A stretch of DNA of 11,159 nt. Origin: Methanoculleus sp. UBA374 (GTDB lineage Archaea > Halobacteriota > Methanomicrobia > Methanomicrobiales > Methanoculleaceae). Of this stretch, positions 5,451-11,159 are shown in pieces (the first letter of the stretch is position 1; every line of letters starts with the position of its first letter). The notes beneath the pieces are model-generated. The model was not told the DNA's origin. It made no database searches and was given only the letters and a program-made list of their open reading frames with translations. The stretch covers positions 1 through 11,159 of the forward strand of contig DAYL01000033.1 of NCBI GenBank assembly GCA_002508705.1, written 5' to 3'. The position numbers and the translations under genes were made by a program.

Positions 5451-5543
5451 GGCCGGGCTTACCAGACGTTGCGCGAACCCGTGCGATGGCGGCGAAGCAT
5501 TGAGACTCCGTTTTTGGGTCTTTGAAGAAATTGGTGGTATTGT

Positions 5544-7091
5544 ATGCGCCTTTCCGTAATCCTGGAGTACATACGGGGTGTTTTATATCGGGAGGCCGCG
5601 CTCCGCCCACTTCTGGTCGCCATTGTCTTTGGCCTTCTGCTTGCCCAGAGCGTTGCTGCAGCATCGGCGCCGTCGCTCGTTGTGGCGGCCGGCGATAGCG
5701 GCCCGGCATCCAAGATGCAGGCGAACTACATCTGCGACGGTCTCGACGACCAGGCGGAGATCCAGGCGGCGCTCACCGCATTGCCGGGCGGCGGGACGGT
5801 CGTTCTCTCGGAGGGCACGTTCAACTGTTCGGGAAGCATTGTTCCGGCGTCAGGCACGACGCTCCTCGGTCAGGGCCCGGAAAAAACAAACCTTTCGTTC
5901 AGCCGGAACGGGATGCTCAACATTTCCAGGGAATCCATTACCCTGGACGGGTTTCATATCATGGGGTCCGGCTACGTGAATGCAAGTACGAACACGACCC
6001 TCGATCTCAGCCAGTGGCTCGGCGTGCTCACCATCTATGCAAGCGGCACCCGGGTCCACAACGTCACGGGCACCGCCGATTCAAGCATCCAGGCGGTCTT
6101 TCTCCTGCTCCACAACCCGAACGTCTACGCGCCCATCCTCGAGGACGTCGAGTTCGTCAACTGCAGGGCCGTGGACACCGGGACCTACGGGTTCCTCCAC
6201 AATGCCTGGGGAACGGAGAACACGGTGATCCGTAACGTTCGCTACGAGAACTGCGCCGCGATCAACTGCGGTAGGTATGGTCAGTTCAACCCCTGGGTCA
6301 CCGGGTTCGACTTTGCGGAGTTAAACGACATCGAGGGTCTCCGGGCGATGAACTGCCTTGCTGAGGGCAACCTTGAATCCGGGTTCCACTTCGAGTGGGA
6401 CCCCGAGAAGCGGGACTGCGTCCTCATTAACTGTACGAGCCGGAATAACGGGCAGAAACCACATCCCAAAGATTACCTGGTGGGCGATCCGGACTTCTTC
6501 GGGTCCGGCTTCTACCTTCCGGGAGGGCAGGTATCGCTGATAAACTGCCTGGCCGAAGGGAACAGCGCGTTTGGGTTCTTTATCGTCAACCCGAAGGGTA
6601 TGCTCCTCTACAACTGTGCCGAGAACGGCACCGGGCGGATCTCGTCCGGCGGCTCCTCTCCAGGGCCCATCTCCTACTGCGTTCTCCAGTCCCTGCCCGT
6701 CTCAGAGAACCCCTCTCTTGTGATGGAGCACTGCCGGAGTCTTGATTCAAACGGCTGGGCCCTGTTTGTCTGCGGCACAAAGAACGCGCTCATCAGGAAT
6801 TTCACCATGACCGATCCGGCAGGCATAGACGGAATCGGCGCGGTATTGGGTTGCCCTTCCGGGAAATTCCTGGTGAACTCGACGATCGATGCGGGTCTCT
6901 CCAACTCGACCGTCGATCTTGTCGCATCGGGAGACCGGCCACAAACGCTGGTCTATATCGTGAATAACAGAAACGTCACGTACTCGGGCAGGGTCATCTC
7001 CGATGCCGCTTTGCCGGTGTTGGTCGAGGGAGATCGGGTGGGGGTGGACCTCTCCGGCCTCAGGGTGCTTGCGGTCAACAAAACGGCATAG
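5544..7091 (+). CDS. Secreted right-handed parallel beta-helix protein, copy 1 (sequon-rich)
   Basis: The 515-residue product has an N-terminal signal peptide: charged up to about residue 21, hydrophobic core LLVAIVFGLLLA, likely cut near AAASA (about 40-42). It opens with the pectate-lyase-like cap VVAAGDSGPASKMQANYICDG..AEIQAAL..GGTVVLSEGTF. Coils of a right-handed beta-helix follow, seen as recurring ..NC.aegN..GF.. units. The shared core lies at about 183-292. Thirteen N-x-S/T sequons are visible, far more than in its two paralogs, which fits a glycosylated surface or exported protein. It ends at LRVLAVNKTA, about 28 residues before the end of the copy 2 alignment, so the last coil is missing. 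The ribosome binding site is GGTGG, 6 nt before the ATG. No anchor is visible; a secreted or matrix role is likely, and any carbohydrate activity is unproven. Confidence 0.87.
   Translation: MRLSVILEYIRGVLYREAALRPLLVAIVFGLLLAQSVAAASAPSLVVAAGDSGPASKMQANYICDGLDDQAEIQAALTALPGGGTVVLSEGTFNCSGSIVPASGTTLLGQGPEKTNLSFSRNGMLNISRESITLDGFHIMGSGYVNASTNTTLDLSQWLGVLTIYASGTRVHNVTGTADSSIQAVFLLLHNPNVYAPILEDVEFVNCRAVDTGTYGFLHNAWGTENTVIRNVRYENCAAINCGRYGQFNPWVTGFDFAELNDIEGLRAMNCLAEGNLESGFHFEWDPEKRDCVLINCTSRNNGQKPHPKDYLVGDPDFFGSGFYLPGGQVSLINCLAEGNSAFGFFIVNPKGMLLYNCAENGTGRISSGGSSPGPISYCVLQSLPVSENPSLVMEHCRSLDSNGWALFVCGTKNALIRNFTMTDPAGIDGIGAVLGCPSGKFLVNSTIDAGLSNSTVDLVASGDRPQTLVYIVNNRNVTYSGRVISDAALPVLVEGDRVGVDLSGLRVLAVNKTA
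6091..6420 (+). repeat. Near-identical beta-helix core, copy 1
   Basis: This segment aligns without gaps to 7937-8266 and 9984-10313. By hand count, copies 1 and 2 differ at about 21 of 330 positions. All three share even the codons GCGGAGTTAAACGA. Confidence 0.85.
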
Positions 7092-7338
7092 CACCCGGCC
7101 ACCGTTGCTTCACGCACGGGTGGTTGAACCGGAGGATGGCTGAAAAATCCCCGTCGGCCTTTCCGGCTTCGGAGCCGAACCCGTCTGCGAGAGCGGGTCG
7201 GCTAAACCCTTAAATGGTACTTCTGCCTCATAGGGGTATGGGCCGGGCAGAAGACGTTGCGGTTCGATGTGAACCCGGGACGGCAACCTCTCACGTTCAC
7301 GGCGCCGAAGAAAAATAACGGGCAAGGTCAATCACCCC
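7092..7338 (+). promoter_or_regulatory. Leader and promoter region of beta-helix gene 2
   Basis: A TATA-like CCCTTAAATGG lies at 7207-7217; the same CCCTTAAAT word occurs upstream of copy 3. It would give a leader of about 100 nt. Several hairpins precede it: CACCCG/CGGGTG (7092-7122), CGGCT/AGCCG with loop TCGG (7164-7177) and ACCCG/CGGGT (7179-7198). Those could end the copy 1 transcript or serve as regulatory sites. No gene is visible here. Confidence 0.45.
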
Positions 7339-8994
7339 ATGTCGGCAAGACCCCCTCTTGGGCCTGGAGACAGGCGCACTCTCATTGCCATCGCTCTTAT
7401 ACTCTCGGTGATCGGCGCCGTCGTGCTGGTCATGCACTTCTATCCGCCGGGCCCGGCGCTCCCGCCTCCTCCTCCCCCGCCGTTCACCCCGATTCCCACG
7501 ACGCCGGTAGCGCCCCCGGAGGTGCCCGGGCCGACGATTGTCGTTGCGGCAAGCGATAGCACCTCCGCGTCGAAAGCCCGGGCCGATATCCGGTGCGACG
7601 GGACCGGGGATCACCTTGATATTCAGGCTGCCTTCGACGCATTGCCGGCATCGGGCGGCACGGTCGCTCTGACCGAAGGGACGTTCTCCTGCACGGGGAG
7701 CATCTACCCCGGCGTAAATGCCATGCTTCGCGGGGAAGGGCCGGAATCAACATTTCTCGAGTTCAGCAGGAACGGGCGGCTCAATGTCTCACAGGAACGC
7801 GTCACACTCTACAATTTTCATGTCCGGGGCACCGACTACCCGGATATCGAACCCGACCGCTGGCTCGGTGTGGTCACCCTCTATGCGAGTCACGCGAAGG
7901 TCCTCGCCGTTGAGGGAACCGCCGACGCAAGCACTCAGGCGGTCTTTCTCCTGCTCCACGACCCGGACGTCTACGCGCCCATCCTCGAGGATGTCGAGTT
8001 CATCAACTGCAGGGCTGTGGACACCGGGACTTACGGGTTCCTCCACAACGCCTGGGAAACGGAGAATACAGTGATCCGTAACGTCCGCTACGAGAACTGC
8101 GCCGCGATCAACTGCGGCAGGTATGGTCAGTTCAATCCCTGGGTCACCGGGTTCGACTTCGCGGAGTTAAACGATATCGAGGGTCTCCGGGTGACGAACT
8201 GCCTTGCGGAAGGCAACCTCGAATCCGGGTTCCACTTCGAGTGGGACCCCGAGAAGCGGGACTGCATTCTTGAGAACTGCATCAGCAGGAATAACGGACA
8301 AAAAGCCTACCCGACGAAGACCTACCGGGAAGATGATATGTCGACGCACTACTTCGGGTGCGGCTACTATGCCCCCCGGGGAGATGTCACCTTCATCAGT
8401 TGTTACTCCGAGGGGAACAGCCGGTACGGGTTCTACGCCACCAATGGCGGCAAACTCTACAATTGCATCGATAAATCCGTCGGCGCCGGGAAGGACGACT
8501 ACCGGATAGTCCAGCCGGCGTCATTCTACGCTGCCCCTACCCGGTCCATATCCCCGTCCCTGGTGCTCGAAAATTGTTCGAGCATCGATTCCAATGGTTA
8601 CGGCCTCCAGATCGACCTTGCAAGCGATGTCTGGATTAAGAACTTTCACCTGGTGAATCCGGTCGGGATTGACGGAAAGGCGACGGACCTCGGGGGGTCG
8701 CAGGGCGGGCCGTTGTCTAACTCCGTGATAAACATCTATGCCTCGGGGGACCGGGCCGAGACGCTGATCTGGGCGAGAAATAACGAAAATGTCGAATATT
8801 CCGGGCGGATAGTCTCGGACACGGCAAAGCCGTTCGTGATCGAGGGGGACCGCACCCGCAATGTTCGGATCAAGAATATGGAGATTGTCTCCGCAAACCT
8901 CGCGCCGTTCACTAACGGTGTAATCCTCACAAATACAGTACCTTCCGGGGCGGTGACGTTTGAGAACGTGGCGGTCACCTCGAAAGAGCAATGA
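7339..8994 (+). CDS. Membrane-anchored parallel beta-helix protein, copy 2
   Basis: The 551-residue product begins with a short basic cytoplasmic segment and one hydrophobic helix (about 14-33, TLIAIALILSVIGAVVLVM) without a cleavage site, so it is probably a signal anchor. A polyproline stalk (about 35-65, seven Pro in a row plus PT/PV repeats) separates it from the extracellular beta-helix. The helix starts with the cap VVAASDSTSASKARADIRCDG..DIQAAFDALP..GTVALTEGTF and carries the shared core at about 200-309. The later coils (STHYFGCGYYAP, GGKLYNC, VVLENCSSIDSNGYGLQ) are much closer to copy 3 than to copy 1. Few sequons are present. The start has only a weak AGGT, about 10 nt upstream. It probably displays the beta-helix away from the membrane, through or below the S-layer (inference). 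Confidence 0.85.
   Translation: MSARPPLGPGDRRTLIAIALILSVIGAVVLVMHFYPPGPALPPPPPPPFTPIPTTPVAPPEVPGPTIVVAASDSTSASKARADIRCDGTGDHLDIQAAFDALPASGGTVALTEGTFSCTGSIYPGVNAMLRGEGPESTFLEFSRNGRLNVSQERVTLYNFHVRGTDYPDIEPDRWLGVVTLYASHAKVLAVEGTADASTQAVFLLLHDPDVYAPILEDVEFINCRAVDTGTYGFLHNAWETENTVIRNVRYENCAAINCGRYGQFNPWVTGFDFAELNDIEGLRVTNCLAEGNLESGFHFEWDPEKRDCILENCISRNNGQKAYPTKTYREDDMSTHYFGCGYYAPRGDVTFISCYSEGNSRYGFYATNGGKLYNCIDKSVGAGKDDYRIVQPASFYAAPTRSISPSLVLENCSSIDSNGYGLQIDLASDVWIKNFHLVNPVGIDGKATDLGGSQGGPLSNSVINIYASGDRAETLIWARNNENVEYSGRIVSDTAKPFVIEGDRTRNVRIKNMEIVSANLAPFTNGVILTNTVPSGAVTFENVAVTSKEQ
7937..8266 (+). repeat. Near-identical beta-helix core, copy 2
   Basis: Second copy of the shared 330-nt core. Differences from copy 1 are mostly third-position changes. 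Confidence 0.85.
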
Positions 8995-9040
8995 TGCTCG
9001 CCGTGTCGGTTCGGGACCCTGCACCCGCCCGGAGGTCCGC

Positions 9041-9073
9041 CGCCGGGTTCGACCGGAAGGCCGGTACCCGGCG
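9041..9073 (+). terminator. Strong nested hairpin after copy 2, possible terminator
   Basis: CGCCGGGT (9041-9048) pairs with ACCCGGCG (9066-9073), and inside it ACCGG (9052-9056) pairs with CCGGT (9061-9065) around loop AAGG. It starts 47 nt after the stop of copy 2 and is followed by a short TCATTT. It probably marks the mRNA 3' end or protects it; classic T-run support is weak. Confidence 0.4.
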
Positions 9074-9143
9074 TCATTTCCGGGGCTCTCGTGCGGTCGG
9101 GGTGTCTTGCGCGGGGTGGTGCCGTTGATGTCTCCCGGGGTGC

Positions 9144-9194
9144 GGCAGGGGGTCGGCCTGCCGTCCCGGGGGACGGAGATGCAAGCCCTTAAAT
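9144..9194 (+). promoter_or_regulatory. Overlapping dyads and CCCTTAAAT box
   Basis: GGCAGG/CCTGCC (9144-9162, 7-nt loop) overlaps the perfect inverted repeat CCGTCCC-GG-GGGACGG (9161-9176). A TATA-like CCCTTAAAT (9186-9194) follows, the same word as before copy 2. This may be a distal promoter for copy 3 with a leader of about 280 nt, but it is speculative. Confidence 0.3.
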
Positions 9195-9308
9195 TCTCAT
9201 TATTTTATATTCTTTTAAGAATTATAATGGGTCTCCGGGTCCCGTTGGCCGGTCCAGATAGTCCCCCGGGATCTCATGTTCCGGCGGTCATTCTCCGGCG
9301 CTTCCATG

Positions 9309-9320
9309 ATAAAATTTTAT
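9309..9320. repeat. 12-bp palindrome ATAAAATTTTAT
   Basis: A perfect palindrome in the AT-rich island, 34 bp before the larger inverted repeat. In such AT-rich DNA it may be chance. Confidence 0.35.
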
Positions 9321-9354
9321 ATTATATATGTGCCTTTCTATTTCTACTTCACCA

Positions 9355-9384
9355 CTTAAAATTGTAAAAATTACCAATTTTAAG
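9355..9384. repeat. Perfect 10-bp inverted repeat, 10-bp spacer
   Basis: CTTAAAATTG (9355-9364) and CAATTTTAAG (9375-9384) are exact reverse complements, 20 bp centre to centre, two helical turns. This suits a dimeric regulator upstream of copy 3, about 60-100 bp from its probable TATA box. Confidence 0.5.
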
Positions 9385-9444
9385 CAAATATATTGATTTA
9401 TTTGAAGTTCTGGCATATATTATGCGTTTAATCAATTTGAAAAA

Positions 9445-9457
9445 CATTTTAAATTTG
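9445..9457 (+). promoter_or_regulatory. Probable proximal TATA box of copy 3
   Basis: CATTTTAAATTTG is centred about 46 bp before the GTG at 9497, giving an expected transcript start near 9477 and a leader of about 20 nt that contains the ribosome binding site. Other candidates are GCAAATATATTG (about 9385-9396) and GCATATATTATG (about 9413-9424). Confidence 0.4.
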
Positions 9458-9496
9458 AGGCATCAGATAATGCAATGCCTCCTAAGAGGTGAGATA

Positions 9497-11159
9497 GTGC
9501 GAGATAGACGGACAACGAAGCTTCTAATCGCGGTGTTCCTGATCGTCGGGCTTGTCCCGATTGTCGGAGCACTCGAGACGACCCCCGACGTGGTTGTCGC
9601 GGCAAGCGACAGTAGTGCGGCCGACAAAGCAGCGGCCGACTATGTCTGCGACGGGGTCAATGATCATGTGGAGATTCAGGCAGCACTGAATGCCCTGCCA
9701 TCATCCGGCGGTGTTGTCCTCCTTTCCAGCGGCACATACAACTGTGCGGGGATCATTGCTCCCAAAGCAGGCTCTACTCTGATGGGGGAAGGTGAATCGG
9801 AGACATTCCTGAAATTCACCCGCGATGGACGCATCAACGTCGACCGTGAGCATGTGACCCTCGACGGGTTCCACGTCGCGGGCAGCGGCTACAGCAGCGG
9901 CGTCAAGTGGCTCGGCGTGATCACCGTCCGGGCAAGCCATGCTGCGGTCCACAACCTCACGGGAACCGCGGATGCAAGCATTCAGGCGGTTTTCCTCCTG
10001 ATTCACGATCCGGCGGTATACGCTCCGACCCTCGAGGACATCGAGTTCGTCAACTGCAAGGCCGTGGACACCGGGACCTACGGGTTCCTCCACAACGCCT
10101 GGGGTTCGTCGAACAAGGTGATCAAGGACGTCCGCTACGAAAACTGTGCCGCGATCAACTGCGGCAAGTACGGTCAGTTCAACCCCTGGATCACCGGGTT
10201 CGACTTTGCGGAGTTAAACGACATCGAAGGTCTCCGGGTGACGAACTGCCTCGCTGAGGGCAACCTTGAGTCCGGATTCCACTTCGAGTTCGACCCGAAG
10301 GTGACGGACGCCGTCCTTGAGAACTGCGTGAGCCGGAACAACGGGCAGAAGCCCTTCCCGAGCCGGGCCTACAACCCGAACGACATGTCGACCCACTACT
10401 TCGGATGCGGCTACTACGCCCCGAACGCCGACGTGACGTTCCTCAACTGCACGGCGGAGGGCAACTCCATGAACGGGTTCTACACGACGAACGGCGGAAA
10501 GCTCTACAACTGTGTCGAGAAGAACACCGGTATCGGAAGGACCGACTTCTCTTACCGGGTGCCGGCCGGCTACTACAGCGTCCCGACCCGCTCTGCGAAC
10601 CCCTCCCTGGTGATGGAGAACTGCACGAGCATCACCTCGAACGGCTACGGCCTCCAGGTAGATCTCGCGAACAATGTGAAAATCCGGAACTTCTACCTGA
10701 TCGATCCGGTCGGGTACAACGGTAAGGGTTCGAGCCTCGGCGGTACGAACGGCCAGTTCGACAACGCCGAGGTGAGCATCTACGCATCGGGCAACCGTGT
10801 GGAGACGCTGGTCTGGGCGAAGGAGAACGAGAACACCGTCTTCTCCGGACAGATCGTCTCCGATGCTGCAAAGCCCTTTGTAATCGAAGGCTACGGCACG
10901 CGGAACGTCCTTGTTAAGGACATGGAGATTATCTCAAAGACCCTCCCTGCCGGTTCCTCCGGCGTGACCGTCGTCGGCACGGTTCCGGCCGGTCAGGCGA
11001 CCCTTCAGAACGTCAGGGTGACGCCCACCGGATCGCCGGTACCCACTCCGACCCCGACCGTCCCCGTGACGCCGGTCCCCACCACCCCGGCCCCCTCCGG
11101 GAAGCCGGACCTGGTGGTGACCGATATCTCCTGGACGCCGGCAAACCCGGCCTCCGGGG
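9497..11159 (+). CDS. Secreted parallel beta-helix protein with CARDB-like C-terminus, copy 3 (partial)
   Basis: The frame is open to the right edge, so the gene is incomplete. I start it at GTG 9497 because a perfect GAGGTGA (9486-9492) lies 4 nt upstream; an in-frame ATG at 9470 has only GAGG at 10 nt. Residues about 8-25 (LLIAVFLIVGLVPIVGA) form a signal peptide. The cap DVVVAASDSSAADKAAADYVCDG..EIQAALNALP..GVVLLSSGTY and beta-helix coils follow, with the shared core at about 163-272. After the last coil (ATLQNVRVT, about 508) comes a Pro/Thr linker (about 510-535), then PDLVVTDISWTPANPASG, the opening of a CARDB-type adhesion domain. This suggests an exported adhesin-like or matrix protein, possibly with further domains or a surface anchor beyond the window. 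Confidence 0.87.
   Translation, partial: MRDRRTTKLLIAVFLIVGLVPIVGALETTPDVVVAASDSSAADKAAADYVCDGVNDHVEIQAALNALPSSGGVVLLSSGTYNCAGIIAPKAGSTLMGEGESETFLKFTRDGRINVDREHVTLDGFHVAGSGYSSGVKWLGVITVRASHAAVHNLTGTADASIQAVFLLIHDPAVYAPTLEDIEFVNCKAVDTGTYGFLHNAWGSSNKVIKDVRYENCAAINCGKYGQFNPWITGFDFAELNDIEGLRVTNCLAEGNLESGFHFEFDPKVTDAVLENCVSRNNGQKPFPSRAYNPNDMSTHYFGCGYYAPNADVTFLNCTAEGNSMNGFYTTNGGKLYNCVEKNTGIGRTDFSYRVPAGYYSVPTRSANPSLVMENCTSITSNGYGLQVDLANNVKIRNFYLIDPVGYNGKGSSLGGTNGQFDNAEVSIYASGNRVETLVWAKENENTVFSGQIVSDAAKPFVIEGYGTRNVLVKDMEIISKTLPAGSSGVTVVGTVPAGQATLQNVRVTPTGSPVPTPTPTVPVTPVPTTPAPSGKPDLVVTDISWTPANPASG
9984..10313 (+). repeat. Conserved beta-helix core, copy 3
   Basis: Third copy of the shared 330-nt core, gap-free against the other two but more diverged, for example EFDPKVTDAVL where copy 1 has EWDPEKRDCVL. 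Confidence 0.8.

Larger units (their letters stand above)
5190..5543. other. Divergent intergenic region
   Basis: These 354 bp separate the zinc-ribbon gene from the first beta-helix gene and contain promoters for both. No credible gene is visible on either strand. There is an inverted repeat at 5304-5327 and a small AGACTC/GGGTCT stem with a T-rich loop near 5500-5520 in the leader of the beta-helix gene. I looked for long origin-type repeats near cdc6 and saw none. Confidence 0.5.
8995..9496. other. Long intergenic region: GC-rich dyads, then an AT-rich island
   Basis: No credible gene lies in these 502 bp; the one longer plus-strand frame crosses from the end of copy 2 into the AT-rich part and is Arg/Gly-rich. 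The first 190 bp are GC-rich with strong dyads. From about 9186 to 9470 composition flips to AT-rich, with several TATA-like words and palindromes, ending in the ribosome binding site of copy 3. Confidence 0.6.

Noticed and set aside
5190..5543. Replication origin next to cdc6
   Set aside because: No repeated origin-box motifs or long G-rich recognition repeats were seen in this gap or the others near cdc6.
8960..9367. Plus-strand frame of 135 codons after copy 2
   Set aside because: It overlaps the end of copy 2, is Arg/Gly-rich, then turns into translation of the AT-rich island; no initiation signal.
1..11159. CRISPR array, insertion sequence or rRNA
   Set aside because: No regularly spaced identical repeats, transposase motifs with terminal repeats, or rRNA sequence were seen.

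Overview
The window looks like part of a methanogenic archaeon's chromosome, most likely a Methanoculleus-like member of the Methanomicrobiales (inference). The evidence is an intact mch gene (methenyl-H4MPT cyclohydrolase), an archaeal Orc1/Cdc6 initiator, TATA-type promoters about 26-30 bp upstream of starts, GAGGTGA-type ribosome binding sites, GC-rich codon use, and multi-kilobase secreted beta-helix proteins. The exact species cannot be read from the sequence.

Left part (1-1285): an accessory segment that ends at a tRNA-Val(TAC) gene. It holds a possible partial gene at the left edge, a 56-residue antitoxin-like protein, a CcdA-like antitoxin / RelE-ParE-like toxin pair on the minus strand, and a small ribbon-helix-helix (RHH) protein preceded by three copies of the palindrome GTCCGGAC at exact 10-bp spacing. 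The RHH reading frame runs into the 3' half of the tRNA gene in antisense. This is the geometry expected where an element has integrated into a tRNA gene, possibly leaving an Int(N)-type fragment.

Middle part (1286-5543): core genes. mch is on the minus strand with an oligo-T terminator. A divergent flavin-reductase/flavoredoxin-like gene follows after a dyad-rich leader. Convergent to it is an Orc1/Cdc6 gene, and upstream of that is a 198-residue protein of unknown function with a conserved N-terminal domain, a Pro/Ala/Glu-rich linker and a C-terminal four-cysteine zinc ribbon. For mch, cdc6 and the zinc-ribbon gene, SD and/or TATA positions support internal starts shorter than the longest open frame.

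Right part (5544-11159): three tandem paralogous right-handed parallel beta-helix proteins on the plus strand. They share an almost invariant core (330 nt, no indels; about 21 mismatches between copies 1 and 2 by hand count) but are fitted for different surface fates. Copy 1 has a signal peptide and many N-glycosylation sequons. Copy 2 has an N-terminal membrane anchor and a polyproline stalk. Copy 3 has a signal peptide and a C-terminal Pro/Thr linker leading into what looks like a CARDB domain, and it runs off the right edge. Copy 3 is preceded by an AT-rich island of about 280 bp containing a perfect 10-bp inverted repeat. Together the three suggest a diversifying cell-surface or matrix protein locus.
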